DNA from: JAVBOD01 sp031551045 | GTDB taxonomy: Bacteria; Bacteroidota; Bacteroidia; Bacteroidales; UBA932 | DNA: 20,016 bases | Reading direction: 5' to 3' | Assembly (NCBI GenBank): GCA_031551045.1 | Contig: JAVBOD010000043.1 | Coordinates: 1 to 20,016 of the forward strand | In this document: positions 13,435-19,914 of the stretch, piece by piece | Numbering within the stretch: the first letter of the stretch is position 1 | How the letters are laid out: each line of letters begins with the position of its first letter | Position numbers and translations under genes: made by a program | Notes under the pieces: generated by a model | What the model was told of the DNA's origin: nothing | Seen by the model: the letters and a program-made list of their open reading frames with translations, nothing else | Databases searched by the model: none

Positions 13435-13494
13435 TTAATTTAAAAAGACCGTATCCAACGAGTAACGGTCATCGGACGCATCTTTTTCCGCCAT
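13435..13494 (-). other. possible 19-codon leader ORF upstream of rplP
   Basis: In the rplP leader the minus strand has ATG at 13494 and TAA at 13435, encoding MAEKDASDDRYSLDTVFLN. It lies about 50 bases after the predicted transcription start and ends 33 bases before the rplP ATG. A hairpin followed by a T-run overlaps its second half. It could be a regulatory leader peptide or simply a chance frame. I see no similarity to rpsC. Confidence 0.3.
13442..13470 (-). terminator. possible attenuator hairpin in the rplP leader
   Basis: On the minus strand GACCGT (13470-13465) pairs with ACGGTC (13452-13447) around a 12-base loop, followed at once by TTTTT (13446-13442). This is the layout of an intrinsic terminator, but the stem is only 6 bp, so it would be weak. 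An upstream AAAAAGA (about 13480-13486) could pair with the TCTTTTT and form an alternative fold. It sits between the promoter and rplP, where an attenuator would act. Confidence 0.4.
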
Positions 13495-13549
13495 TTAAGT
13501 TGCTTAAAATTAATGAAATACACTATTTATTTCTATAAAAAGCGGGTTG

Positions 13550-13580
13550 CAAAGGTACACTTATTTTTGATATTTACAAA
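13550..13580 (-). promoter_or_regulatory. promoter of the rplP-led ribosomal operon
   Basis: The minus strand shows TTTG (13577-13580), a 19-base spacer and TACCTTTG (13550-13557), a full match to the Bacteroidota promoter consensus. Transcription would begin near 13543 and give a leader of about 140 bases. The rest of the 318-base gap between rplP and the divergent gene holds the leader hairpin, a small TGGCC/GGCCA palindrome (13635-13651) and the plus-strand promoter box. Confidence 0.88.
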
Positions 13581-13698
13581 CAAGTTATAAACATTTTTCG
13601 GGATTTTTCGAAGAGTCATTATAATTCCGGTAGCTGGCCTGAAATCGGCCACGAAAGTTTCTAAAAGATATTTTTAGGATATATTGTCATCAAAATCC

Positions 13699-13706
13699 TA
13701 CCTTTG
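13699..13706 (+). promoter_or_regulatory. -7 box of the LpxH-like gene
   Basis: TACCTTTG matches the Bacteroidota TANNTTTG box and ends 13 bases before the ATG at 13720. No good TTTG is seen at the expected upstream spacing. The resulting leader would be very short, about 8-10 bases. Confidence 0.6.
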
Positions 13707-13719
13707 CATCCTGATTTAT

Positions 13720-14460
13720 ATGACACATACTAAAAAATATTATTTTGCTTCCGATGTACATTTGGGCTTACCCAATGGCCATCCACAAATTCGCGAACAA
13801 CGCTTTGTTTCTTGGTTAGATTCCATAAAGCACGATGCCGAAGCTATTTACTTATTAGGCGACATTTTCGATTTCTGGTGCGAATATAAAGAGGTAGCTC
13901 CTCGTGGTTTTGTACGCACTTTGGGAAAGTTAGCCGAGCTCACCGATAGCGGCATCGAAGTGCATTTTTTTGCGGGAAACCATGATATGTGGTTCACGGA
14001 TTACTTATCGAAGGAAGTGGGGCTCGTTTTGCACCGCAAGGCCTTGGTAGCGGAACTGTACGGAAAAACATTTTATCTTTCGCACGGAGACGAATTAAAT
14101 TTCTATGACCGGAAACATCGGTTCTATCGTAGTTTATTTACTTCTCGAATACTTCAATTTATGTTACGAGCTGTTCATCCACGATGGGTGTTGGCATTTG
14201 CCCACCGATGGTCGCGCAATAACCGCAATTCGAAAGGCATTGCCATACCTTTTCGCGGCGAAGATGAAGCCTTAGTGCAATTTGCCAGAAAACACATCAC
14301 TCAACACACGGTGAACTATTTTATCTTCGGCCATTTACATACGCCGATACAAATGGCTCTTGCTTCCGAATCACAATTTTTTATTTTAGGAGAATGGATT
14401 CAGGGCGGCGAATATGCCGTATTTGACGGGGAACAAGTGCTGTTGGAAAAAGCGTTTTGA
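13720..14460 (+). CDS. lpxH: UDP-2,3-diacylglucosamine pyrophosphatase-like phosphoesterase
   Basis: A 246-residue calcineurin-type metallophosphoesterase. The metal-site motifs appear in order: D12-x-H14 (SDVHLG), G47-D48 (GDIFDFW), G86-N87-H88-D89 (GNHDMW), SHGDE and FGHLHTP. LpxH cleaves UDP-2,3-diacylglucosamine to lipid X in lipid A synthesis, at the inner face of the membrane. Length and motif spacing fit LpxH, although classical LpxH has GNRD where this has GNHD, as in many Bacteroidota homologues. The ATG at 13720 is chosen because an in-frame TTG at 13684 lies upstream of the TACCTTTG promoter box. It is divergent from rplP. Confidence 0.82.
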   Translation: MTHTKKYYFASDVHLGLPNGHPQIREQRFVSWLDSIKHDAEAIYLLGDIFDFWCEYKEVAPRGFVRTLGKLAELTDSGIEVHFFAGNHDMWFTDYLSKEVGLVLHRKALVAELYGKTFYLSHGDELNFYDRKHRFYRSLFTSRILQFMLRAVHPRWVLAFAHRWSRNNRNSKGIAIPFRGEDEALVQFARKHITQHTVNYFIFGHLHTPIQMALASESQFFILGEWIQGGEYAVFDGEQVLLEKAF

Positions 14461-14505
14461 AGAGGGAAGTCTTGTAAAAATTACACTTTTCTGGAGCATT
14501 TTTAG

Positions 14506-14513
14506 TATCTTTG
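14506..14513 (+). promoter_or_regulatory. -7 box of the YjbQ-family gene
   Basis: TATCTTTG is an exact TANNTTTG match ending 21 bases before the ATG at 14535. The upstream TTTG element is not clear. It argues that this gene is transcribed separately from the LpxH-like gene 45 bases before it. Confidence 0.55.
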
Positions 14514-14534
14514 AAAATCCAAAATAAGATACTC

Positions 14535-14951
14535 ATGAAATCCTATCGTAAAGAATTGTGGTTTGAAACTTCGCAACGGAGGCAACTGATAAATATCACC
14601 CGGCAAGTGGAAGATTGTTTGCGCGAAAGCGGTATTCAGGAAGGCTTGCTGTTGTGTAATGCCATGCACATTACTTCCAGCGTGTTTATTAACGATGACG
14701 AGTCGGGTTTGCACGACGATTATGAAGTTTGGCTCGAAAAGCTGGCTCCGGAAAAGCCTTATAACCAATACCGCCACAACGGGGCGGAAGACAATGCCGA
14801 TGCACATCTCAAGCGTACCATCATGGGGCGCGAAGTGGTGGTAGCCGTTACAAAAGGCCGCCTCGATTTCGGCCCATGGGAACAAATTTTCTATGGCGAA
14901 TTCGACGGACGCCGCCGCAAACGAGTGCTGGTAAAAATCATCGGCGAGTAG
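14535..14951 (+). CDS. YjbQ / UPF0047 family protein
   Basis: A 138-residue protein, exactly the usual family length. Conserved segments include GLLLCNAMHITSSVFINDDE, the central RHNGAEDNADAHLKRTIMGR, and the C-terminal GRLDFGPWEQIFYGEFDG. The histidines in MHITSS, RHNG and DAHLKR form the likely metal or active site. Family members are small trimeric proteins; E. coli YjbQ has been reported to have weak thiamin phosphate synthase activity, and the true role is unsettled. The ATG at 14535 is preferred over a TTG at 14511 that lies within the promoter box. Confidence 0.9.
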   Translation: MKSYRKELWFETSQRRQLINITRQVEDCLRESGIQEGLLLCNAMHITSSVFINDDESGLHDDYEVWLEKLAPEKPYNQYRHNGAEDNADAHLKRTIMGREVVVAVTKGRLDFGPWEQIFYGEFDGRRRKRVLVKIIGE

Positions 14952-15030
14952 GTCAGAACAAACGCATCTATATGTAAATTCGTATCGTTATTTTATCCCC
15001 GGAAGGGATAGATGTTAATAACCTTGGGTA

Positions 15031-15160
15031 AGCGAAGCGTTACTCACGGGACGAAACAGCGACATTCCTCTCGCGCGGGAACAAATCTGAGCCCTGAAAC
15101 ACTTGAAGTGCACCGCGCGAAAGAATGTGATGGCATGGGTAACCACGGGCTACGCTTCGC
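15031..15160. repeat. large imperfect palindrome between yjbQ-like and helicase genes
   Basis: AGCGAAGCGT (15031-15040) faces ACGCTTCGC (15152-15160), and ACATTC with TCGCGCGG (15062-15078) faces CCGCGCGA with GAATGT (15113-15128). The transcript would fold into a long interrupted stem with a 34-base loop. Segments such as GAGCCCTGAAA and GGGTAAGCGAAGCG resemble dispersed intergenic repeats of Bacteroidota. The 310-base gap holds otherwise only the helicase promoter box. Confidence 0.65.
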
Positions 15161-15229
15161 GACAGTATAATTGCATTTTGTCATACACCCGCGAGTAGGT
15201 TACGACATAACATTTCGTAAGAATTTTTA

Positions 15230-15237
15230 TAACTTTG
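15230..15237 (+). promoter_or_regulatory. -7 box of the helicase gene
   Basis: TAACTTTG matches TANNTTTG and ends 24 bases before the ATG at 15262. No strong upstream TTTG is visible at 19-20 bases. It supports the ATG over an in-frame TTG at 15235 that overlaps the box. Confidence 0.55.
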
Positions 15238-15261
15238 TTGTTTTCAACCATAGTATTTACC

Positions 15262-17451
15262 ATGTACACCCACGATAGCAGTAATGCGGTTTTCCAAATG
15301 GCCGAAGAGTTTGTGAACCAAACTTCGCAACATGTATTTTTGACCGGAAAGGCAGGCACGGGGAAAACTACTTTTTTACGGCATATCGTGAAAACAACCC
15401 ACAAGAAAGCGGTAGTGGCAGCGCCGACGGGTGTGGCCGCTATCAACGCCGGCGGTGTTACGTTGCACTCACTTTTCCAATTGTCATTCGAGCCGTTTCT
15501 TCCGGGCGCTGCTAAAAAAGATGATTTCACGCACTTCTCGAAGGCAAAATTGGATGTAATACACAATATGGAATTGCTCATTATCGACGAGGTGAGCATG
15601 CTGCGTTCCGACATCCTCGATGCCATCGACGCCACGCTACGCCGTGTCCGCAGAAATAATAAACCCTTCGGCGATGTACAAATGCTTTATATCGGCGACA
15701 TGTTCCAACTACCGCCCGTAGCAAAAAACGAAGAGTGGAATTTGTTGAAGGCGCATTACGAAACACCTTTTTTCTTCCATGCCAAAAGCATTGCACAGCA
15801 GCCGCCTCTTTATCTGGAACTAAAAAATGTGTACCGCCAACGCGACCAATTTTTTGTGGATTTACTCAACCGCGTGCGCAACAACGTACTTGAAAATTCG
15901 GATATCGACGAGTTGAACAAAAGATATCATAAGGATTTCCGGGCGCCGGAAAATGAAAAATACATAACGCTTACCACGCACAACTATCAGGCCGATGCCA
16001 TTAATGCCGCCGAGTTACAGCAATTGGCCGGGAAAATCTATGAATTCAACGGGCAAATAGAAGGCGACTTTCCCGGTTATGCTTTGCCTACCGAAATGGC
16101 CTTACAGTTCAAAGTGGGAGCACAAGTCATGTTCATAAAGAACTATCCGGGCGAAAACCGCCGCTACTACAACGGAAAAATCGGAACGATTACACGCTTG
16201 GACGACGATAAAATTTTTGTACAGCCTGCCGACAGCTCTTCCGAAATTGAATTACACAAAGAGACTTGGCGTAACTACCGCTATAAACTCAATAAGGACT
16301 CCGGCGAACTGGAAGAAGAAGTACTCGGAACGTTTACACAATATCCTCTTCGGTTGGCGTGGGCTATCACGGTGCACAAAAGCCAAGGGTTGACATTTGA
16401 CAAAGTGATACTCGACATCAGCCGCGCATTTGCGGCCGGACAAGCCTACGTGGCGCTGAGCCGCTGCACATCGCTTGAAGGAGTTGTATTGCAATCGCCC
16501 GTACACGAAAACTGCGTGCAAACCGACGAACATGCCGTTCGCTTCGCACAGTCGGAAAAACCGGCTGTGGAGTTGAACGATATTCTTACAGTGGAAAAAC
16601 AGCGTTTCTGGGCTGCCCGCTTGTTGCGTTATTTCGACTGGAAACCGCTGCACCGTTTGCTCTACGAATTTCAAAAACTGTTGGAAGACAAAACCGGTGC
16701 AGAGTTTGACGATGCACGGAAGTTGCTACACGAATTGAAAGCCGTTGCCCGCGAACAGGAAACGGTGCTCGAGAAATTCCGCATGCAACTCACGCAATTA
16801 ACCCGGCAGGCCGAGCAAAGCGGCAACACAACGGCATTGGCCGAGCGTTGCCAAAAAGCGGTAACCTATTTTTTCAACGATATTGTTACGCGGATGCTGT
16901 TGCCGTTGCGCGAGAATATTTCACAATTCAACGGGAAACGGGCTAAAACCTACCTCAAAAATTTGTGTGCACTGGAAGAAAATGTAGTTGTTTTTTTGGA
17001 AGATTTGAAAAAGGTGCGTTACAATGACGAACTGTTGATAAACGCAGCAACACTCACCGTTCCGCCACGCCGTAGCCTGTTCGAAACAGCCATAGAGAAG
17101 AAAACCACGAAGAAAGAAAAGAAACCCAAAGCCGTGAAGGGCGACAGCGCGCGCCTGTCGTTGGAACTGTACCGCAGTAAAAAATCGGTGGCCGAAATTG
17201 CACGGGAACGAAAGGTCGGCGTCACCACTGTTTTCAATCATTTGCAACAATTCATCACCACGGGCGAAGTGTCGGTTTTCGACCTTGTGTCCGAAGCAAA
17301 AGTGAAGGCGATTTTACCGTACGTGTCATCCGTTATCAACGGCGAACGCACATCGTCAAGTGTCATTCTGCAAGCGTTGGGAGAGGATTATACGTATGAT
17401 GATATCAGGGCTGTGACACGGCATTGGGCGTGGATGCAACAGCAGGAATAA
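15262..17451 (+). CDS. PIF1/RecD-like DNA helicase with C-terminal helix-turn-helix
   Basis: A 729-residue superfamily 1B helicase. Motifs appear in order: Walker A GKAGTGKT (29-36), motif Ia AAPTGVAA (53-60), Walker B IIDEVSM (107-113), GDMFQLPPV (145-153), and near 368-420 the TVHKSQGLTFDKVILD and YVALSRCTSLEGVVLQSP segments. A helical middle region follows (about 440-600). From about 625 there is a Lys-rich linker and a helix-turn-helix segment (SVAEIARERKVGVTTVFNHL) like the domain at the C-terminus of some RecQ proteins. It probably unwinds DNA 5' to 3', perhaps at G-quadruplexes or stalled forks. The exact role is inferred. Confidence 0.88.
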   Translation: MYTHDSSNAVFQMAEEFVNQTSQHVFLTGKAGTGKTTFLRHIVKTTHKKAVVAAPTGVAAINAGGVTLHSLFQLSFEPFLPGAAKKDDFTHFSKAKLDVIHNMELLIIDEVSMLRSDILDAIDATLRRVRRNNKPFGDVQMLYIGDMFQLPPVAKNEEWNLLKAHYETPFFFHAKSIAQQPPLYLELKNVYRQRDQFFVDLLNRVRNNVLENSDIDELNKRYHKDFRAPENEKYITLTTHNYQADAINAAELQQLAGKIYEFNGQIEGDFPGYALPTEMALQFKVGAQVMFIKNYPGENRRYYNGKIGTITRLDDDKIFVQPADSSSEIELHKETWRNYRYKLNKDSGELEEEVLGTFTQYPLRLAWAITVHKSQGLTFDKVILDISRAFAAGQAYVALSRCTSLEGVVLQSPVHENCVQTDEHAVRFAQSEKPAVELNDILTVEKQRFWAARLLRYFDWKPLHRLLYEFQKLLEDKTGAEFDDARKLLHELKAVAREQETVLEKFRMQLTQLTRQAEQSGNTTALAERCQKAVTYFFNDIVTRMLLPLRENISQFNGKRAKTYLKNLCALEENVVVFLEDLKKVRYNDELLINAATLTVPPRRSLFETAIEKKTTKKEKKPKAVKGDSARLSLELYRSKKSVAEIARERKVGVTTVFNHLQQFITTGEVSVFDLVSEAKVKAILPYVSSVINGERTSSSVILQALGEDYTYDDIRAVTRHWAWMQQQE

Positions 17452-17497
17452 AATTCATTGTTTTAAGAATAATCCATTAACCGCAAAGGTTTGAAGA

Positions 17498-17525
17498 AGA
17501 TTGCTTCACTTCGTTCGCAATGACG
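17498..17525 (-). repeat. REP-like repeat, single copy
   Basis: Read on the minus strand this is a 28-base unit starting CGTCATTGCGAACGAAGTG and ending AAGCAATCT. It shares its ends with the unit at 19829-19864 and is close to the outer arms there. It lies in the 176-base gap between helicase and PPIase genes. Units of this kind are dispersed in many Bacteroidota genomes (recollection, not searched). Confidence 0.75.
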
Positions 17526-17593
17526 CGCTTCATGATACTTTGTGCAACTTAGTGGTTGAAATTTCTGTCGATAAGTAAATAACACAAAATGCC

Positions 17594-17601
17594 TATTTTT
17601 G
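17594..17601 (+). promoter_or_regulatory. -7 box of the PPIase gene
   Basis: TATTTTTG matches TANNTTTG and ends 26 bases before the ATG at 17628. It sits inside the coding extension that would result from an upstream in-frame ATG at 17589, so the downstream start is favoured. The upstream TTTG element is not obvious. Confidence 0.5.
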
Positions 17602-17627
17602 TAGCTGCCAAACTTAAACACTCTACC

Positions 17628-18212
17628 ATGAAAAGCAAGAATTTATTTTTTATCCTTTCCGTTGCATTGCTTGGTGCTTGCAGTCAGGATAAGAATCCGA
17701 AAATAATCATCGAAACGGATTTAGGAAATATTGAAGCGGAGATATTTCTGAAAGAAGCGCCCATCACCGGTGCAAATTTCATGCAACATGTCGATGCGGG
17801 AACGTACAGCAATAAGGCCTGTTTTTATCGTGTGGTCCGATTAGACAATCAACCGGACAATGACGTAAAAATTGAAGTAATACAAGGCGGTTTATACGAT
17901 GATGAGACAGTAGATAAAATCCCTGCCATTACCCATGAAACAACGGCAACGAGCGGAGTGAAACATTCCGACGGTTCGCTTTCCATGGCACGCGGGAAAC
18001 CGGGGACAGCCTCTACCGAATTTTTTATTTGCATTGGTAACCAACCGGAGTTGGATTACGGTGGCAAGCGGAATCCCGACGGGCAAGGCTTTGCCGTATT
18101 CGGAAAAGTAATCAAAGGGATGGAAGTGGCGAAGCAAATTCAACTACAAAAAGACAGCAGCCAATATTTGCAAAAACAAATTTCTATACAGTCTATCAAA
18201 AGAAAGGAATAG
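17628..18212 (+). CDS. cyclophilin-type peptidyl-prolyl isomerase, lipoprotein
   Basis: A 194-residue protein. Residues 1-18 form a lipoprotein signal (MKSKNLFFILSVALLGAC) with lipobox LGAC, so C18 should be lipidated and the protein anchored in the cell envelope facing the periplasm. The rest is a cyclophilin fold: TDLGNIEAEIF, FYRVV (catalytic Arg), VIQGG, SMARGKPGTASTEFFI and GQGFAVFGKVIKGMEV. It should help proline isomerisation during folding of exported proteins. The start at 17628 puts the signal at the N-terminus; the ATG at 17589 would add 13 residues ahead of it. It is not obviously in an operon. Confidence 0.9.
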   Translation: MKSKNLFFILSVALLGACSQDKNPKIIIETDLGNIEAEIFLKEAPITGANFMQHVDAGTYSNKACFYRVVRLDNQPDNDVKIEVIQGGLYDDETVDKIPAITHETTATSGVKHSDGSLSMARGKPGTASTEFFICIGNQPELDYGGKRNPDGQGFAVFGKVIKGMEVAKQIQLQKDSSQYLQKQISIQSIKRKE

Positions 18213-18273
18213 CGCAAAATATCCAATGGAGACTGGACATACATTTTATTTATTTAAAAAGCGTTAAAACACC

Positions 18274-18304
18274 TTTATTCTTCCGTAAATTTTTCGTATT
18301 ATTG
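18274..18304 (+). promoter_or_regulatory. candidate promoter of the KamA-family gene
   Basis: TTTA (18274-18277), a 19-base spacer and TATTATTG (18297-18304) each differ by one base from the Bacteroidota consensus. The ATG lies 79 bases downstream. The remainder of the 171-base gap shows nothing else. Confidence 0.4.
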
Positions 18305-18383
18305 TATATTGAATTTCAACACCGGAACGGCTCTTTACAAACATGTCTATCCGTTCTTCTTAACAATTTAATATACCATAGCG

Positions 18384-19718
18384 ATGAAAGCAATTACCTA
18401 TCGTGCATACGCATTACATAACTACCGCGATATTCCTCAAAGTTCATCACTCAGCCCTGCCGACCGTGAAGCGATTGAAACAGTCGGGCGAGTATTACCG
18501 TTCAAAACAAATAATTATGTAACGGAAGAATTAATAGACTGGAGTAATCTTTCCAACGACCCGATTTTTACGCTCAATTTTCCACGCCGCGACATGTTAT
18601 TACCGGAACATTACGAACAAGTAAAAAAACTGGTCGATGCACCGGCTGATTCTTCCGTTCTTTCACGGGCGATACAAGACATCCGCGAGCAATTAAATCC
18701 GAATCCCTCAGGGCAGGAACACAATGTTCCCATATTCAACGGAAATCGTTTGAACGGGGTACAGCATAAATATCGCGAAACGGTGCTGATTTTTCCACGC
18801 CAGGGGCAAACCTGCCATGCGTATTGTACTTTTTGTTTCCGTTGGCCGCAATTCTCCGGAAAAGCAAGTCAGAAATTTGTTCTCGACAAAGAGCAGAATT
18901 TTTATATCGAGTATATAAAAGCCCATCCGGCAGTAACGGATATTTTATTTACCGGAGGCGACCCGTTGACCATGAGTACAAGCTTTATCGCACAACACAT
19001 CGAGCCTTTTTTGAGCGGCGATATGCAACAAATACAAACGATCCGATTAGGCACCAAATCATTGGCTTATTGGCCCTATCGTTTCCTCACCGACACCGAT
19101 GCCGACGAGTTGATACGCCTTTTTGAAAAGATTGTGAAGCAAGGAAAAAATCTTGTATTGATGGGGCATTTCAATCATCCGGTGGAACTTTCGACTCCGG
19201 CCGTGCAGCAGGCCATTGCCCGCATACGCAGCACCGGCGCGCAAATCCGCACACAGTCGCCCGTGTTGCAACACATCAACGACCAGCCCGATTTGTGGGC
19301 GCAACTGTGGCGCAAGCAAGTGAATTTAGGATGTATTCCGTACTATATGTTCATTGCGCGCGACACCGGCGCAAAACATTTTTTTGAGCTGCCGCTGGAA
19401 CAATGCTGGCGAATTTTCAGGGAAGCCTATCAGCAAGTAAGCGGCGTTTGCCGCACCGTGCGCGGGCCCAGCATGAGCGCTAATCCCGGAAAAATTCAAA
19501 TATTAGGTGTAAGCGAAGTAAACAACGAAAAAGTATTTGTCATGCGTTTCATCCAAGGTAGAAATCCCGATTGGGTGGCACGTCCGTTTTTTGCAAAATA
19601 CGATCCGGAAGCCACATGGTACGACGATTTAAGGCCGGCTTTCGGCGCCCCGGAATTTTTCTTCGAACCCGAAATGACAAAATACTCCCGCGAAGAATTA
19701 GAGTATATCAGTGAGTAA
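18384..19718 (+). CDS. KamA-family radical SAM / PLP protein (aminomutase-like)
   Basis: A 444-residue protein of the lysine 2,3-aminomutase family. The radical SAM cluster motif is C144-HAY-C148-TF-C151, followed by FTGGDPL (189-195) and the family segment GHFNHPVELS (261-270). The PLP-binding lysine is probably K370 in SANPGKIQILG. By eye, the two aspartates that hold the lysine side chain in true lysine 2,3-aminomutase are not conserved: their regions read YMFIARDTGAKHF and VRGPSMSANPGK. A different amino acid or a peptide-bound substrate is therefore possible; EpmB-type or glutamate aminomutase-like activities are alternatives. No kamD/E, acetyl-lysine or efp genes lie nearby. Confidence 0.85.
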   Translation: MKAITYRAYALHNYRDIPQSSSLSPADREAIETVGRVLPFKTNNYVTEELIDWSNLSNDPIFTLNFPRRDMLLPEHYEQVKKLVDAPADSSVLSRAIQDIREQLNPNPSGQEHNVPIFNGNRLNGVQHKYRETVLIFPRQGQTCHAYCTFCFRWPQFSGKASQKFVLDKEQNFYIEYIKAHPAVTDILFTGGDPLTMSTSFIAQHIEPFLSGDMQQIQTIRLGTKSLAYWPYRFLTDTDADELIRLFEKIVKQGKNLVLMGHFNHPVELSTPAVQQAIARIRSTGAQIRTQSPVLQHINDQPDLWAQLWRKQVNLGCIPYYMFIARDTGAKHFFELPLEQCWRIFREAYQQVSGVCRTVRGPSMSANPGKIQILGVSEVNNEKVFVMRFIQGRNPDWVARPFFAKYDPEATWYDDLRPAFGAPEFFFEPEMTKYSREELEYISE

Positions 19719-19742
19719 ATATTTACTTACGAGGCTTTAGAC

Positions 19743-19775
19743 AGATTTGACAAATTTCAAAAATTTGTCAAATCT
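19743..19775. repeat. 15-bp perfect hairpin after the KamA-family gene
   Basis: AGATTTGACAAATTT (19743-19757) pairs perfectly with 19761-19775 around the loop CAA, 24 bases after the stop codon. It lies between two convergent genes and could act as a two-sided transcription end. It lacks a U-run and is AT-rich, so it may instead be another dispersed palindrome. Confidence 0.7.
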
Positions 19776-19798
19776 AAGCCATGAAACTCAATATGTTT

Positions 19799-19902
19799 TG
19801 TCATTCTGAACGAAGTGAAGAATCTGTCCGTCATTGCGAGGAAAGCAAAGCGACGAAGCAATCTATTCCGATTTTAGATTCTTCGCTTTGCTCAGAATGA
19901 CA
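19799..19902. repeat. nested REP-like element
   Basis: Outer arms of 27 bases, TGTCATTCTGAACGAAGTGA... (19799-19825) and ...TTTGCTCAGAATGACA (19876-19902), are near-perfect reverse complements with about three mismatches. Between them is a related unit of 36 bases (19829-19864) starting CGTCATTGCGAGG and ending GAAGCAATCT. The unit at 17498-17525 belongs to the same family. No open frame is seen within it. Confidence 0.8.
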
Positions 19903-19914
19903 AGCAGGATAAAC

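Noticed and set aside
13402..13600. Remnant of rpsC upstream of rplP.
   Set aside because: Minus-strand reading gives only short frames unlike S3, and a consensus promoter and leader occupy the space.
13684..13719. Longer N-terminus for the LpxH-like protein from a TTG start.
   Set aside because: The TACCTTTG promoter box lies inside it, and the conserved metal-binding SDVHLG motif sits at the normal distance from the ATG at 13720.
14952..15261. Small coding gene in the 310-base gap before the helicase.
   Set aside because: Frames are short and interrupted; the region is dominated by a palindrome and a promoter box.
15262..17451. Helicase as part of a defence or mobile element.
   Set aside because: Flanking genes are unrelated housekeeping genes with their own promoters. 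There is no nuclease, methylase or toxin partner and no integrase nearby.
4326..19902. CRISPR array or tandem repeat array.
   Set aside because: Repeats are isolated palindromes in inverted orientation, without regular direct units and spacers, and no cas genes are present.
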